Assembly (NCBI GenBank): GCA_951640165.1
Contig: OX621245.1
Location: forward strand, 25,102,330 to 25,166,329
Reading direction: 5' to 3'
Source: Pseudoips prasinana
Lineage: Eukaryota > Arthropoda > Insecta > Lepidoptera > Nolidae
Length of the DNA: 64,000 nucleotides
Positions 39,088-50,600 of the stretch are shown here, piece after piece. The notes under the pieces are model-generated. The model worked only from the letters and a program-made list of their open reading frames with translations. It was not told the origin of the DNA and ran no database searches. Within the stretch, counting starts at the first letter, position 1. Every line of letters starts with the position of its first letter. The position numbers and the translations under genes are program-made.

Positions 39088-39809
39088 TTATGGGTACTAC
39101 AGGATCAAAACATTCTGAAAATTCAGGTAAAATAGCTGGATATTTACGTAGTCGTTCATGGCACACATATTGGGCCCATCCCCCAGATACTGGTTCCACC
39201 ATATAACGCTCATTGGAACACACTTTAGCTACCCAGTAAGGGGCTTTTCTCTATACTCTTACTTACAGTACAATTCAAAACGCCTAAGACAGACTTCCAG
39301 GATTTATTTTTATAATTTTCGGCTACTGTAAAACAATTTGTCAAGGTTTACATCATTCGCTCCACCTGACCATTAGCTCGGCTAACACCACTAGCAATCT
39401 CGAGGAACTCAATCGCCCAACCTCGGCATAAACCCTGAAAGTCTTGACCAGTAAAAGATGTACCTTGATCAGAGATAATTCGTTTCGGGGTTCTAAATAT
39501 GTGGACAAAGCTACGTAGTGCCTCGCAAGCAGATCGTGATGTTAAATCTTTGACACACATTAATTGATAAAATTTCGTAAAAGCATCTACGATGACTATC
39601 ACATACAAGGAGTATGTCTTGCTACAAGTTTGAAAATGGTGTTCTCCACCCAGGAACATTATAAGTAAGTGCGCAATGCAGTGACACGAACTCAAAGCAC
39701 GAAGCTTGCGATAGTCAATTGTCACAAGCACGAAGCGCGGAGCTTTCAATACGCAATCGTCATAAGCACAAAGAGTGGAGCTTTTAATGCTCAACCACCA
39801 CAAGCACAA
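39088..39809 (-). pseudogene. LTR-element integrase core and Pol C-terminus, decayed
   Basis: 39348-39809 reads an integrase core: D in IVIVDAFTKF, D in IISDQGTSF and E in GQVERMM. It is followed in other frames by a NCFTVAENY...KSW block and, near 39230-39090, an ending EPVSGGWAQYVCHERLRKYP. Several stops and frameshifts. The first part of this ORF is minisatellite, not integrase. Confidence 0.75.
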
Positions 39810-39920
39810 AGCGCGGAGCTGCTTTCAATGCTCAACTGCTACAAGCACAAAGCGTGGAGCTTTCAATGCTCAACTGCTACAAGCACAAAGCGCGGAGCCT
39901 TCAATGCTCAAGTTTCAGGA
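39690..39920. repeat. 38-bp minisatellite, related to the 39-bp array
   Basis: Five to six units like CACAAAGCGCGGAGCTTTCA then atgctcaactgctacaag. The core CAAAGCG...GAGCTTTCA is shared with 38333-38880. Confidence 0.88.
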
Positions 39921-40185
39921 ACTCTAAGTAGTAGTATTTCCCTCGCCACAAAATTTATTTCAAATCAACCAGCTTTATTACTCATAATGTAACACATAAA
40001 TGTGTCTTACAATGAACTCCAATAATTATTTTAAACGTTAGAATTTAACTCAACCATCGGCATTAACTACACTGTTATTTCTGACTACAACTGTCAAATT
40101 CAAGTTTTTCGTAACATACGTAGGTACTTAACGCGTCCACCAGCTATTGGCTCTTCCTTGTATCTATCGTTGTGATAGACCTCTA

Positions 40186-40670
40186 TTATCTTACAAGGAT
40201 AAACTTATCACTTAATTTGTTTATTGTTAGAATAGAATAGAATACTCCCCATTGTACATACTCAAACAGGACAATTACATAGAAGACAAAATAACACAAT
40301 TCGTTAGGGTTCTTTCCGACAAAAACAATGTCTCTTATTTTAAATGGACGAATTTTAACTTTGGTATTGCCATAACGCACCTTATCAGCATGAGCTAGCT
40401 AGTCCATCCTGCATTTTGCCTCACATCTAAGTTCATAGAGGTTAACCTTACCATATTTTTGGACATGGGCATTAATTTTGGACGAGAACTTTTATTACAA
40501 CCCGTCAACAATTGAAGCGGACTTTTAACTGTAATTCTAACTATGGTACAATTTAGCGCGATTTGGATTTCACCTGAAGCTGCCTTCCAGAACCTACGCT
40601 CGTGGTTCTCGGTTATAGTGAAGCAATTAATTAGAATAGTTCGGGAAGCTACGTAACATCCCCCCACCAC
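40186..40670 (-). pseudogene. Second integrase C-terminal remnant
   Basis: Reads a block parallel to that after 39348 (NCFTITENHERRFWKAASGE, then KSPLQLLTGCN) and then, in a new frame, KVKIRPFKIRDIVFVGKNPN, an integrase C-terminal type segment. It lies upstream of the integrase core on the coding strand, the wrong order for a simple element. This implies duplication or recombination between copies. Confidence 0.6.
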
Positions 40671-40689
40671 AAATAACGCAGTGTTTCAA

Positions 40690-41225
40690 GTCTAAAGTCT
40701 TTCACGTGGTCACTCACTACTGGTCTCACAAGAAGGCTCAAGGTCACCCAAAGAGCAACGGAGAGTGCCACGCTCGGAGTATCCCTGCGCGATCGAATAA
40801 AAAACGTCGCAATCCGCAGGCGAAACAAAGTAGCCGACATAAAAATTGTGTCACAAATCAGTAAGTTAGTATTTTGAGTTTAATATACCTAGTTTGTAAG
40901 TACAACATTTGTATGCCATGTAAAATATGGCAAATGTGTGAAACTTAAATGATCTAAACAATAACACCTGTATTCACCACATTTACACAAATAAAGATAT
41001 TATGATTATGATTATAACCAAAGAATTGCCAAACCGAAACGGCAGCGGGCGGGGCACACAGCTCCCAACACCGACGGCCGCTGGATCAGACAGGCTCCCG
41101 ACCGGGGACCACGCACCGGAAGACGCAGCGCGGGCAAGCCCCCCACAAGGAGGGCCGACCACTGCGGAGATTACCGGGGGAGGCCTCCGTCCAGTAGACG
41201 TCTTTCGGCTAACATAATGATGATG
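40690..41225 (+). mobile_element. RTE-like LINE 3' fragment inside the LTR element
   Basis: Plus strand reads RLKVTQRATESATLGVSLRD at about 40730-40800. After a diverged or inserted stretch (40855-41010) it resumes to the tail tccagtagacgtctttcggc and aatgatgatga. Confidence 0.75.
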
Positions 41226-41351
41226 AATTATTACTTGAACAGACACGAATCTCTCCACTTGTCAGTAATTGAGAAACGTCTTTACAGTCGATCAAATCAA
41301 TACGCAATAGCTTGTACAAGTGTCAAGATTCTGTAATAAACAAACTTCAGC

Positions 41352-41704
41352 ATGGACCTCGCGAGTGATGCGGATGACTTTGTTACTAATAGTCAAGCTC
41401 AATCCCGGTTAAGTAAAAACATCTCTACCTATCATAACATCATGAGGCAAAATATGTGAATCTACAATTACAAAAGTCACTTCTCACACACGAGTACTTC
41501 GTTGACCTTGACAGGCAGATAAGTAATGGAATCAGGCGTTACTTTGCGGAAATCCATAACAATCAAAATACAAAATCAATATGTAGTGTTAATTCCGCTA
41601 ATTGTCACCAGTACGATACCCAACACGTGTTTCAGTCCTCCACGGACCATTCTCAAGGGCTACTAACTCGTCGAGTGCTCAAAGGAGACTCCTATTTTGA
41701 TTGA
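41352..41704 (+). pseudogene. Unrecognised coding-like remnant with a frameshift
   Basis: An ATG at 41352 opens 35 codons (MDLASDADDF, then SQAQSRLSKN). It stops at 41457-41459, but the -1 frame continues open to 41704 with plausible protein-like sequence (HEYFVDLDRQISNGIRRYF). It runs opposite to the host LTR element. Could be a captured gene fragment. Not recognised. Confidence 0.3.
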
Positions 41705-41959
41705 CAGGCAGACTAATACGGGAAAAAGAAAATGTAATGTTCGACCCAATACCTGTCAGGCGCGTGGATATAAAATCTCAAGTACCTGTATGGTTATCAA
41801 CAAATCATTTACGAATTAGGGAAAAATCGCAACCACTGTCCACAAGAGCGTGTAATTATAAATTATCGACATTTACTTCGGCTTATCGGGCTTCAGATGG
41901 CAGGCATACGTTCATTCTGGCGGGAACGTGAACTTAAGAGGTCATTTGTAACTTTTAAT

Positions 41960-42045
41960 TTTTCTCAAAAATTTTATGATTTCCCAAATCATAAATTTAA
42001 TCGTCCGGCGGGTCTCGAACCTGCACCATCTACCAATCAATCAAA
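41960..42045 (-). mobile_element. SINE family D fragment
   Basis: Matches 29100-29145 (cccaaatcataaat, ggcgggtctcgaacc). Confidence 0.45.
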
Positions 42046-42066
42046 ATCAATAAATATTAATTTTTG

Positions 42067-42690
42067 TTAAATACTAAGAGGTCTTTCGTGCCACGAAATC
42101 AGTAGGCATGTTTTAAACAAGTCTGAACATACCTGAGTATCCGAGATACCTGCGATAACAACTTCGATATTGTTACCTTCGCTCCAAGCAGGCTCCAACC
42201 GGTCAATCAAGGCAAGCTTGTAAGTCGAGTACTCCACGTATGTAAGTTCTCGCACGGTCACTGCACCATACGGCACCATATCTTGAAAAAGGGCATCAAT
42301 CTCTCGGTCGCCGCAAACTGTCTTGATACGCGCTCCTTTGATTCGTCTAACGTTTTGCACAACGGGTACGACTTCGAAGTCCGCTTGCGAGCTTGACATC
42401 GAAGATGTGTCAATGTAACGTGTCGAGTTTCGTAATCGGTCCACGAGTTTGCGATACAGCCGTAAATTCACAATCAGCGGGTTTGTATTTTCATCGTTAT
42501 TTATCAAATTTGTAACGACACTATTTTCGCTACGTGGTGGAACCGAATCACGAAAATATTGTTGATTTTGAGTAGCAGGCATTGCGGTAGACACGTGGGA
42601 TGATTTTGGAATCCCGATATCCGATCCCACCGCTGCTGTCGGAGATTCTGACAGATTTAACTCCGAAATATCGTCGGTGTCCGTCATCAT
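42067..42690 (-). CDS. Gag-like ORF starting inside the 5' LTR
   Basis: 207 residues from the ATG at 42688-42690; the frame is open further back to 42747 without an ATG. About 18 codons are encoded in the LTR itself (42637-42955). The sequence is acidic and Ser-rich first, then more structured (RLYRKLVDRLRNSTRYID; DALFQDMVPYGAVTVRELTY). No CCHC motif. Position right after the 5' LTR suggests Gag, but homology is not recognised. The same start codons exist in the 3' LTR. Confidence 0.5.
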   Translation of the reverse strand: MMTDTDDISELNLSESPTAAVGSDIGIPKSSHVSTAMPATQNQQYFRDSVPPRSENSVVTNLINNDENTNPLIVNLRLYRKLVDRLRNSTRYIDTSSMSSSQADFEVVPVVQNVRRIKGARIKTVCGDREIDALFQDMVPYGAVTVRELTYVEYSTYKLALIDRLEPAWSEGNNIEVVIAGISDTQVCSDLFKTCLLISWHERPLSI

Positions 42691-42955
42691 GTACGTGGTT
42701 AAAAGAATCAGTGCGCACACCCGGCGCCGTCGAGCTCTGTATGCCAACTGTGTCGTGTCGCTAACACACTAATGTCATTTAGACAACTGACAGACGTCAA
42801 ACGTCACTTAGACAACTGACAGACGTCAAACGTCACATGCGACAGTTCATAGACAACCTCGTCTCGAACTACTGACTCAGTGAGTAGTATTTTCCAAACG
42901 CTAATAGATGGCGTTACTAGTACTTAAACAATCCTTTTACTTAATTTCTCCCACA
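42637..42955 (-). repeat. LTR (5') of the second LTR element
   Basis: 319 bp, matching 37843-38161 with only a few differences (for example gtccgtcatc versus gtccgccatc). No standard primer site directly abuts it; a TGGGATCGG lies 7 nt inward on the coding strand. Confidence 0.9.
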
Positions 42956-42959
42956 TATA

Positions 42960-43450
42960 ATTATAGACTTATTGATTATACCTAAGAAAGCACAGTAGTT
43001 GCATTATATCGTAATAATTAATGATTTAGAATAATAACGATTTTCGACGTCAATATTTTTTTGTTCATGGCAATTATTTATTGACAGGCAAAGACAATCT
43101 GTCAGGTATTTATTGCTGTTGTTTTGATACATGTCAGATATTTATTGCTGTTGTTTTGATACATGTCTAACTACTGCGTTACCAAAATCTCTACAGCTGC
43201 AAATTGTGGACGCTCTTCGGACCGTACAATCTCCTTCGTTTGACGGCCTATCACTACACCCTGACATTGGCGAAATTGTGGTCGTTTATCCACAAAAGCC
43301 ATTATAGAAGAATTGAATTGAATTGATACATGTCATCAATTTAGAAAATTATCTTGCAGATATTACGTGAGTTCAGCATCAGTTCTTCCGTGCTATACCT
43401 AATATATATCTGTTGACAGTGGATTCACGAAAGGACGCTTTATCATTTAA
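42960..43450. other. Intergenic, with a short tandem repeat
   Basis: 43105-43170 has two copies of atttattgctgttgttttga plus tacatgtc. 43195-43320 is a GC-richer patch ending in gaattgaattgaattg. No gene. Confidence 0.45.
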
Positions 43451-43455
43451 TTAAA

Positions 43456-43611
43456 ATGACGAGTTTGCAATGTGTTAATTGCAACAATAGCTTGCCCCGA
43501 CTAAGAAGACAAGCATTATTCGAAGAAAGTGGAGTTCTCAATAAACCCAATGTTGCTTTGTGCTATGTGATAATTATTGTTTGGTACTTATATGAAGATA
43601 TTCTTAGATGA
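43456..43611 (+). CDS. 51-residue ORF, possible first coding exon
   Basis: ATG to TGA. The first 37 residues look protein-like with a CxxC pair (QCVNCNNSLPRLRRQALFEE). The rest is hydrophobic (VIIIVWYLY) and may be read-through into an intron. Could be exon 1 of a host gene. Not recognised. Confidence 0.25.
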   Translation: MTSLQCVNCNNSLPRLRRQALFEESGVLNKPNVALCYVIIIVWYLYEDILR

Positions 43612-46600
43612 AGTGATACTAAGGATAAATTAATAATAATATCAATAAAGGAAATTGCCCATTCTTCTATAGAGCTTCGTCCCTCTGTAAATAATTTTGT
43701 ATGATTACCAAAATTGTAGGTAAAAGAGGAGTGATATCATGATATATAATAAAGTAAAAAATATAGAAATATTTTGTGGGGTTTTCTTAATAATATAAAT
43801 CAAAGTTCAGTTTTGAGGTTAGGTGTAGATGAGTACCTACTCAAAAAATATTGGTAAATTGAAAGATGGGCTCTGCAACAATGTAAGAATAATATGAAAT
43901 ATGTCCCCTTTAACTAAATAGTTTTTTACAGGTAAGATGATGCTAGAACTATCAAGCAATAACGATAATGACACTCAATATGAAAGAGAAAGAATAAGCT
44001 TTGGCATGTTATTCTTTAATTGAACATTAACAACAGTAGAATTAAGCTAACTATAGCCTGACCTAACAACGAACGGCGGCGACACACTTAATTAAAGCAA
44101 AAACAGTGGCAACAAACGATAAAAACATCCGAAAACCATGCTTGTTTTTCACCAAGTAAACATGACAGCCAGATAGACATTGATAGTTCTTTTTTTTACC
44201 GTTTACGGGGATCGTTACGCATACTGTCAAGTGTCAGTTGCTCTTGTAAAACTCACTTTTTTTAATATCTATCTATTAATTAACGATATTAATACATTTA
44301 AATAATGAAGAACTTAATATAATGTAAGTTATTAAAATGACAAGACCTCTAGTTTGATATTTACTGCAAGTGATTAATGTGATCGTAATGATTTCAGTCT
44401 TTAACTGTCTTTGCAAATGTACTCAAAATAAAAATTAGACAAATAAATAACCAATAAACATGAAAACTTAAACCCCACAAAGTTTTTGTGCGTAACAAAT
44501 AAATAATAATTATAAAAATAGGTTATGAATAATGGATTTTATTTCATGATCATACTCGGTTTAATTTAAGGGAGACAGAAATGGGCAATCACCATTAATG
44601 TAGTTACAAAAAACAAAGAATCTATTGTTTTATTTACCTCCACTCAAAACCTCATATATAACCCTCCCTCACATAAATGTACACTGGGTTATGAACTATG
44701 TAATTAATAGAAATAAAGAACTTTTAGTTATTTAAAAAAAATAGTTTTTTTGCATCTTCCTAACCTAACTCGCGACCCGGTTAGGGTTTTCGGGGCAGGT
44801 TCGGAATAAATCCATGTAAAAGACTATAAAAAGAGCTACAACATTTACTTTATCACCATAACAATGTTTATGTAAATATAATATTTAACAATCTTCATTG
44901 GTAAACTAGTTAACACTAGCATTTCATTGCCACATCAGTAGACACACTTTGATATTTACAGTATCTTTATTACTTAGGCAGTAAGAGTGATTTTCGAACT
45001 GCAATGTCTCCACGGTCATGGGGTTGACCCACAGATTACCAAACGTAACCTTAAAATAAAACTGGCTATAACTTTTATATCCCAAGTTTAAAAAATCTAA
45101 GAAATTAAAAATACCTTTTCCATCACATTAACCACCAATTAAAATATAAAATATCCCGTAACACGAAATTTTACTAGCGGTACAAAAGTCCCATACATTC
45201 TTGCCGTTTACCTTTTATCGGGTGAGAAAAAAAAAAACTCAACAAAAAAAGGTTTTGTAATAGCAATTATTTTATTGATGTACTTAATATGTATTGATGT
45301 AACTTAATATTTAATCCGTTATATTGCATTTTGAGCTTATTACTACAGTAGTTTTCTTGTTTGAATTTCAAATGTAAAATAAATTTAGCTTTGTAATATA
45401 TTGTTTGTGTAATAATATGCTTGTGGGGTGCAGAATGTCTCCTACTGAGAGTCAATCATTAAAAGTATTAAACCTTATTATTTAAAAATAATCAATTATA
45501 TAATATAACTCAAACTGATGGTGGTATGGACCCTACCTTAGGTGAGCCCTGTTAGTTAGTTTAAAATTTCAAAAGATTTTTTTAAAAAGAACTTAAAATC
45601 TTCTGACACCATTGGATCCAGTTCATCTAGATATTTATATCAAGTACCTATACTTAAACCGAACTTTATAGTGACAAATAAGTGCCGGAAGCTTTGAGCA
45701 TTTATTAAAGCTCATTTCAATTAAAGCTTGGTTTTTGGAGATATAAATAACGGATAAGCTTCTCCCAAAGAACTTTATACCCTAATCCCCATCATCGTGT
45801 CAGCTGAGAGATGTCCACGGCAGGACAAAGCCAACCTCAAAGTTCCAGAATGGCCGATCTTACGCTACTCGCAATAAGCGGCTTCCCTCCTCAATAGACC
45901 GTCAGTAGAAATTTTTGTGGGCCTACCCATGCTGGGTCTTCCAGTTCTCATAGTCATAGTCTCCTTATAACAATAAATATGTCTGTTTGTTACTACACTG
46001 ATGTTTGTAGGTCAAAAACAGTCAAACGAATTGAAATGAGTTATCCCTGAATGAACACATAAGCTATTCCTATAATAAGTTACGATGCGATATTTACACC
46101 ATTTGCTCAAGAGATGTAACCAAATTTATTTCTTCGGTATTGGATCTTTTTAACAGTTTAGTTATCAAAACAAACAAATATCACTGACCGATGGAACGAA
46201 TGCACCAAACAAATAAAAATAATCCACAGCTATATTATCTTAAGTGATGACTACCATAATAAGTTAATTTCGTTATCGCATGTCCGAGTGTTTTCTATAT
46301 TTATATTAATAGGCATTAATCATGCAAGACACCCATTTGTCAGACCCCATCTGAAATTATAATCTACGTCTATGGTAAAACTGGTAAAGAAGTGTTTCTG
46401 TACGAAAAAGTTCGTTTATCTCTCGTTTTTAGTATTGCTTTCTTTTTCAAACGTATGTATGCCTTAGTTGTGGGGATTTTTATAAGTTTTTCTACAGCCA
46501 GGTCTGCCGCATAATGATGCAGAACTACAAGTACTACCGAAGTAAAAAGAGAGAAGATACCTGCACTAGTCTACCAAAAGCTTATAGCCTAATAATAATA

Positions 46601-46890
46601 GTATATTTATTAATCCGTGAGCGCACTTGATATAAATAAAAATAAAAATTGAACTTTGGAACATAGTAACAAGGGTCTTAATCAGAACCACGTTCTATAT
46701 GTGTTGTACTATCCTGTTTTGAAATATTAAGAATAGAACTTCATTCGTTATGTGTATTAACGTTATGTAATAATATCGTTGCTAAGTATAACCAAGTAAG
46801 CTAGCAAGCATACGGCTGTCTTAATTGTAAACGGTTACAGTTGCATTTGATGCCTGCAACACATATGGTACCTCTTACCATTGGTACTCA
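43612..46890. other. Long AT-rich intergenic stretch
   Basis: Apart from the LINE fragment at 45790-45960 I see no gene. Nothing in it has motifs or codon-like composition. Confidence 0.45.
45790..45960 (-). mobile_element. RTE-like LINE tail, reverse
   Basis: catcatcgtgtcagctgaga gatgtccacggcaggacaaa is the reversed tail; the body continues to the cttccagttctcatag end. Confidence 0.65.
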
Positions 46891-46893
46891 CCA

Positions 46894-46934
46894 CTTCCGT
46901 TGGTACCCGTGACCGTGACGGGTACCAACGGAAG
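46894..46934. repeat. Palindrome, 17-bp perfect arms
   Basis: CTTCCGTTGGTACCCGT (46894-46910) and ACGGGTACCAACGGAAG (46918-46934), 7-nt loop. Confidence 0.9.
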
Positions 46935-47310
46935 ATCAGCGCTGGGTGTAACGCAGCAAATGCTGAGATGGTGACCCTTTCGGCAGGACATACAGGACCT
47001 ATTGCGTAGTGTTAAACTAAGTTATTGTTTGTTTTTTATAAGTCTTTGATATTTTTTGTGGTAGAGCCACGCTGTAAGCAGCATGAATGGGCCGGCTCGA
47101 CCGGGGAAGTACCACACTCTCGCAGAAGACCGGAGTCCGAGTAGTAGCGTTTCGTTTCGCTACTGCGCTTCGTACGGTGAGCGAGAGGGCCGAAGGCCTA
47201 AACCCCCCCCCCCCCCTTTTCTAACATGGCAGCGGAATTAAAAGAAAAAGTACCCCAGTACGCTACGTAATGGAGAATCCCTCCCTGAGCATTCTTGCTC
47301 AGGCTGCCCT

Positions 47311-48057
47311 GTGTATTCTGGGGAGGGCAAAATCCCGCTCGCAAATTCTGCCTCAGGCAAGAGCACAAAAAACACGGCGCTACCACCTGAACTCCATGTA
47401 CATTTTTGCAACATCAGGGGATTACAAACCAACCTAAACCCTGTTCACCATCATCTTGAGACGGAGAAGCCGGCTTTGCTCTTTTTGACGGAAACTCAGA
47501 TTTCGTCTCCTGCGGATACATCATACCTAGACTACCCAGGCTACAAAATTGAGCACAGGTTTGTGTTTAGAGCCGGTGTATGTGTATACGTGAGAGATGA
47601 TATCTGTGTCCGCCGCCTAGGCAATCTTGAAGGCAGGGACCTCTCCTCCATCTGGCTGCGTGTTGATTGCGACGACCACCCTCGCATATATGCATGCCTC
47701 TATAGGTCCCACAGCGGTGATGCAGAAACAGACCGACTCTTTGAGCACGTCGAAATGGCCATCGACTCCGTGCTAGAACAGACTCCGTCAGCCTCGATTG
47801 TGGTGCTCGGTGACTTCAACGCCCACCACATTGAATGGCTTGGTTCACAGAGAACTGACCATGTGGGTAGATCTGCTCATGCCCTTGCCATGGCCTATGG
47901 TTTAACACAGATGGTTCCCTCGTTCACACGTGTGCCAGATGTGGAAAACCATATGCCTTCACTGTTGGATCTTCTGCTGACCTCTCATCCAGACGGCCTA
48001 CAAGTTACCGTTGGTAACTCAGCTCAACTCGGCTCGTCAGATCACTGCCTGATTTGA
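47311..48057 (+). pseudogene. LINE endonuclease domain (APE type)
   Basis: 248 codons. Motifs in order: HFCNIRGL (Asn), LFLTETQIS (Glu), a GDFNAHHIEW box (Asp/Asn) and SSDHCLI (Asp-His) right before the stop. These are the catalytic residues of the APE-like endonuclease that nicks the target. The TGA at 48055-48057 interrupts a frame that continues beyond it (next codons SVMLLTRRLR), so it is a premature stop rather than the natural end. Confidence 0.88.
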
Positions 48058-50263
48058 AGTGTGATGCTACTCACGCGCCGACTGCGTAATCGCACTGCGG
48101 GCTGTCGCCGTGTCTGGCACTACAGGTCAGCAGATTGGGATGAAATGCGGATCTTTTTTTCATCATACCCATAGGGAAAAGTTTGCCTCTCGCTGGAAGA
48201 CCCTAGTGCTATTGCTGACTCCATCGCGGATGTGGTACTGCAGGGTATGGAACTTTTCATTCCAAACTCTTCGGTGCCCATCGCCGGCAAGTCCCAGCCC
48301 TGGTTTTCCTCCTCTTGCAAGCTGGCATCTAGCCAAAAGCAAGAAAACTTTCGAGCCTGGGCCGATGCAATAGCTACTAAGGATGCGAAAGCTTGTCAAA
48401 TGAAAAAGGAGTACAACTTTTCCTCCAGATCCCTCAAAAGAGCGCTGGCCATGGCAAAGGTAAAGCACATCGGCAGAATTGGCGAGAGACTTGCTCGTTT
48501 ACCTTCAGGAACACGCGCCTTTTGGTCTCTCGCCAAAGCTATTGAAGGGAATTTTTTTAGCCTTCTTCCTCTGCGCAAGGGGAACGATGCACTGGCTCAC
48601 GACGCAAAGGAGAAAGCTGATCTTCTGGGTTCTCGTTTTGCGTCGAACTCCACTTTGGACGACGGGGAGAAACCACCGCCAACGATCCCACGGTGTGACA
48701 GCACTTTAGTGGACATTAAGTTCACTCAAAAATCCGTGCAAAGTGTACTTCTCTCCCTTAACATCCACAAGTCCAGTGGGCCTGACACTATCCCCCCTAT
48801 TGTGCTGAAGACATGTGCTCCGGAGTTGGCTCCTGTTATACCGCGTCTTCTCCGACTCTCCTACGAAAAGGGCGTAGTCCCGCAATCATGGAAGACGGCC
48901 TTAGTGCACCCCATTCCCAAAAAAGGCGATCGCTCTGATCCAGGTAACTACCGTCCTATTGCCATTACTTCCTTGCTCTCAAAAATAATGGAAACCATTA
49001 TCAATCGCCAACTTCTATCTTGAGGATCATCACCTTATTAGTGACCGCCAATACGGATTTCGTCAGGGTCGGTCTGCTGGTGATCTTCTTGTCTACCTGA
49101 CCCATCGTTGGGCGTTGGCGATTGAAAGCAAGGGGGAGCCCATGGTGGTAAGTCTGGACATTGCAAAAGCCTTCGATAGGGTGTGGCACAAGGCGCTACT
49201 TTCGGGGGTTGCCAGCTTCCTCACGGAGCGCAGCGTCAAGGTCGTTGTCGACGGTACATGCTCAAACTCCAAGCCCGTGAACGCTGGTGTCTCACAAGGC
49301 TGTGTGCTTTCACCAACCCTGTTTCTTCTGCATATCAATGATATGTTACAATTCCATGACATTTATTGCTATGCAGATGACAGTACGGTGGATGCCTCTT
49401 ACTTTGGCCACTGCAATATTTCTCGGGCACACGTCATTGAGAGTCGGAGCAATCTTGTGTCTAAAATTGAGACAACACTTGACCAAGTCTCAAACTGGGG
49501 GCATATCAACCTAGTTCAATTCAACCCCCTAAAGACACAAGCTTGCGCGTTCACTGCCAAAAAAGCTCCCATTGCCATACCTCCTCAATTTCAGGGCACT
49601 CCTCTGGATATCAAGCCGAAAGTAGGGATTCTTGGCGTCGACATCGAGAGTGACGTCAAATTTCGCGGTCATCTGGAAGACAAGGCCAAACTGGCCTCCA
49701 AAAAGCTGGGTGTCCTTCGCAGAGCTAGGCGATATTCCACATGGGTCCATCGCCTCCAATTATATAAAGCGCAAGTTCGGCCGCATATGGTATACTGCTG
49801 CCATCTCTGGGCCGGGGCACCACAGTATCAACTTCTTCCTTTTGATCGCATACAACATCGTGCAGCTCGAATGGTCGTTGACGACGGGAGTCCCACTATT
49901 TGGCTTGATACTCTTACCCTGCGGAGAGACGTGGCGTCTCTATGTGTCCTTTACCGCATTTACCACGGGGAGTGTTCAGAGGAATTGTTCGAGCTTATAC
50001 CTGCCGCCACATTCTGCCACAGATCCTCTCGCCAAAAGTGGAAATTTCATCCTTATCACCTGGATGAATGGTCATCTACCACTGTGCGTTTATCAAGAAA
50101 CTTCTTGCCACACACTACCGCTCTGTGGAATCAATTAGCTGCGGAGGTATTTCCGATCCGGTATGACATGGCAACCTTCAAGAAGCGAGCCTATTCTTTT
50201 CTTAAAGGCCGGCAACGCACTTGCAGCTCCTCAGGTGTTGCGAGTGTCCATGGGCGGCGGTGA
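48058..50263 (+). pseudogene. LINE reverse transcriptase, broken by frameshifts
   Basis: Piece 1 (48232-49023) has NIHKSSGPDTIPP and the GNYRPIAI box. A frameshift at about 49020 separates it from piece 2 (to 50263), which has [20 protein letters not shown] (motif A), [13 protein letters not shown] (motif B) and the catalytic YADDSTVDA, then a C-terminal thumb/zinc region to the stop. Between 48058 and 48232 the frame changes near 48170. Thus one stop and two frameshifts break an otherwise well preserved ORF, and the insertion is probably not ancient. Confidence 0.88.
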
Positions 50264-50336
50264 TCACTTACCATCAGGTGACCCACTTGCTCGTTTGCTA
50301 AACTATTATATAAAAAAAAAAAAAAAAAAAAAAAAT

Positions 50337-50600
50337 TGACGGCACCGTAGCCTAGTTGGTAGTGCTCCTGCCTACGAAGCTGGGGCTCCTGGGTTCGAAT
50401 CCCGGTAAGTGAATATATTTGTGTGATGAGCACGAATATTTGTTTCTAAGTCATGGATGTTTTCTATGTATTTAAGTGTTTATCTATCTAAATAAGTATG
50501 TATATCGTCGCCTGGTACCCATAGTACACGCTTTGCTTAGTTTGGGGCTAGGATGATCTGTGTGACATTGTCCCAAGATATTATTATTATTATTATTTAG
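50337..50600 (+). mobile_element. tRNA-derived SINE, family B
   Basis: GTAGCCTAGTTGGTAGTGCT and GGGTTCGAATCCC boxes; body nearly identical to 29519-29775; tail ttattattattatt. It sits directly on the LINE poly(A), a typical landing place. Confidence 0.85.

Larger units (their letters stand above)
37843..42955 (-). mobile_element. Degenerate LTR retrotransposon with internal minisatellites
   Basis: 5113 bp between 319-bp LTRs and TATA duplications. The gag-like ORF and integrase remnants both read on the minus strand, so the 5' LTR is 42637-42955. The inside is rearranged: integrase-related pieces occur twice, minisatellites fill 38333-38880 and 39690-39920, and a plus-strand RTE-like LINE fragment sits at 40690-41225. 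Reverse transcriptase is not recognised. Nearly identical LTRs imply recent transposition of a non-autonomous derivative, perhaps mobilised in trans. Confidence 0.8.
47060..50333 (+). mobile_element. CR1/jockey-type non-LTR retrotransposon (LINE), nearly full length
   Basis: The 5' region has a GC-rich leader (gggccggctcgaccggggaa) and a C run at about 47202-47215. An endonuclease and then reverse transcriptase are encoded over 47311-50263. The 3' end is ggcggcggtgatcacttacc ... attatat followed by a run of over 20 A. SINE family B begins 4 nt after the A run. 3'-end relatives lie at 52575, 53400 and 63500. The exact 5' boundary is uncertain. Confidence 0.88.

Noticed and set aside
38333..39920. 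CRISPR-like arrays
   Set aside because: Contiguous tandem repeats without unique spacers, in a eukaryotic LTR element; no cas genes.
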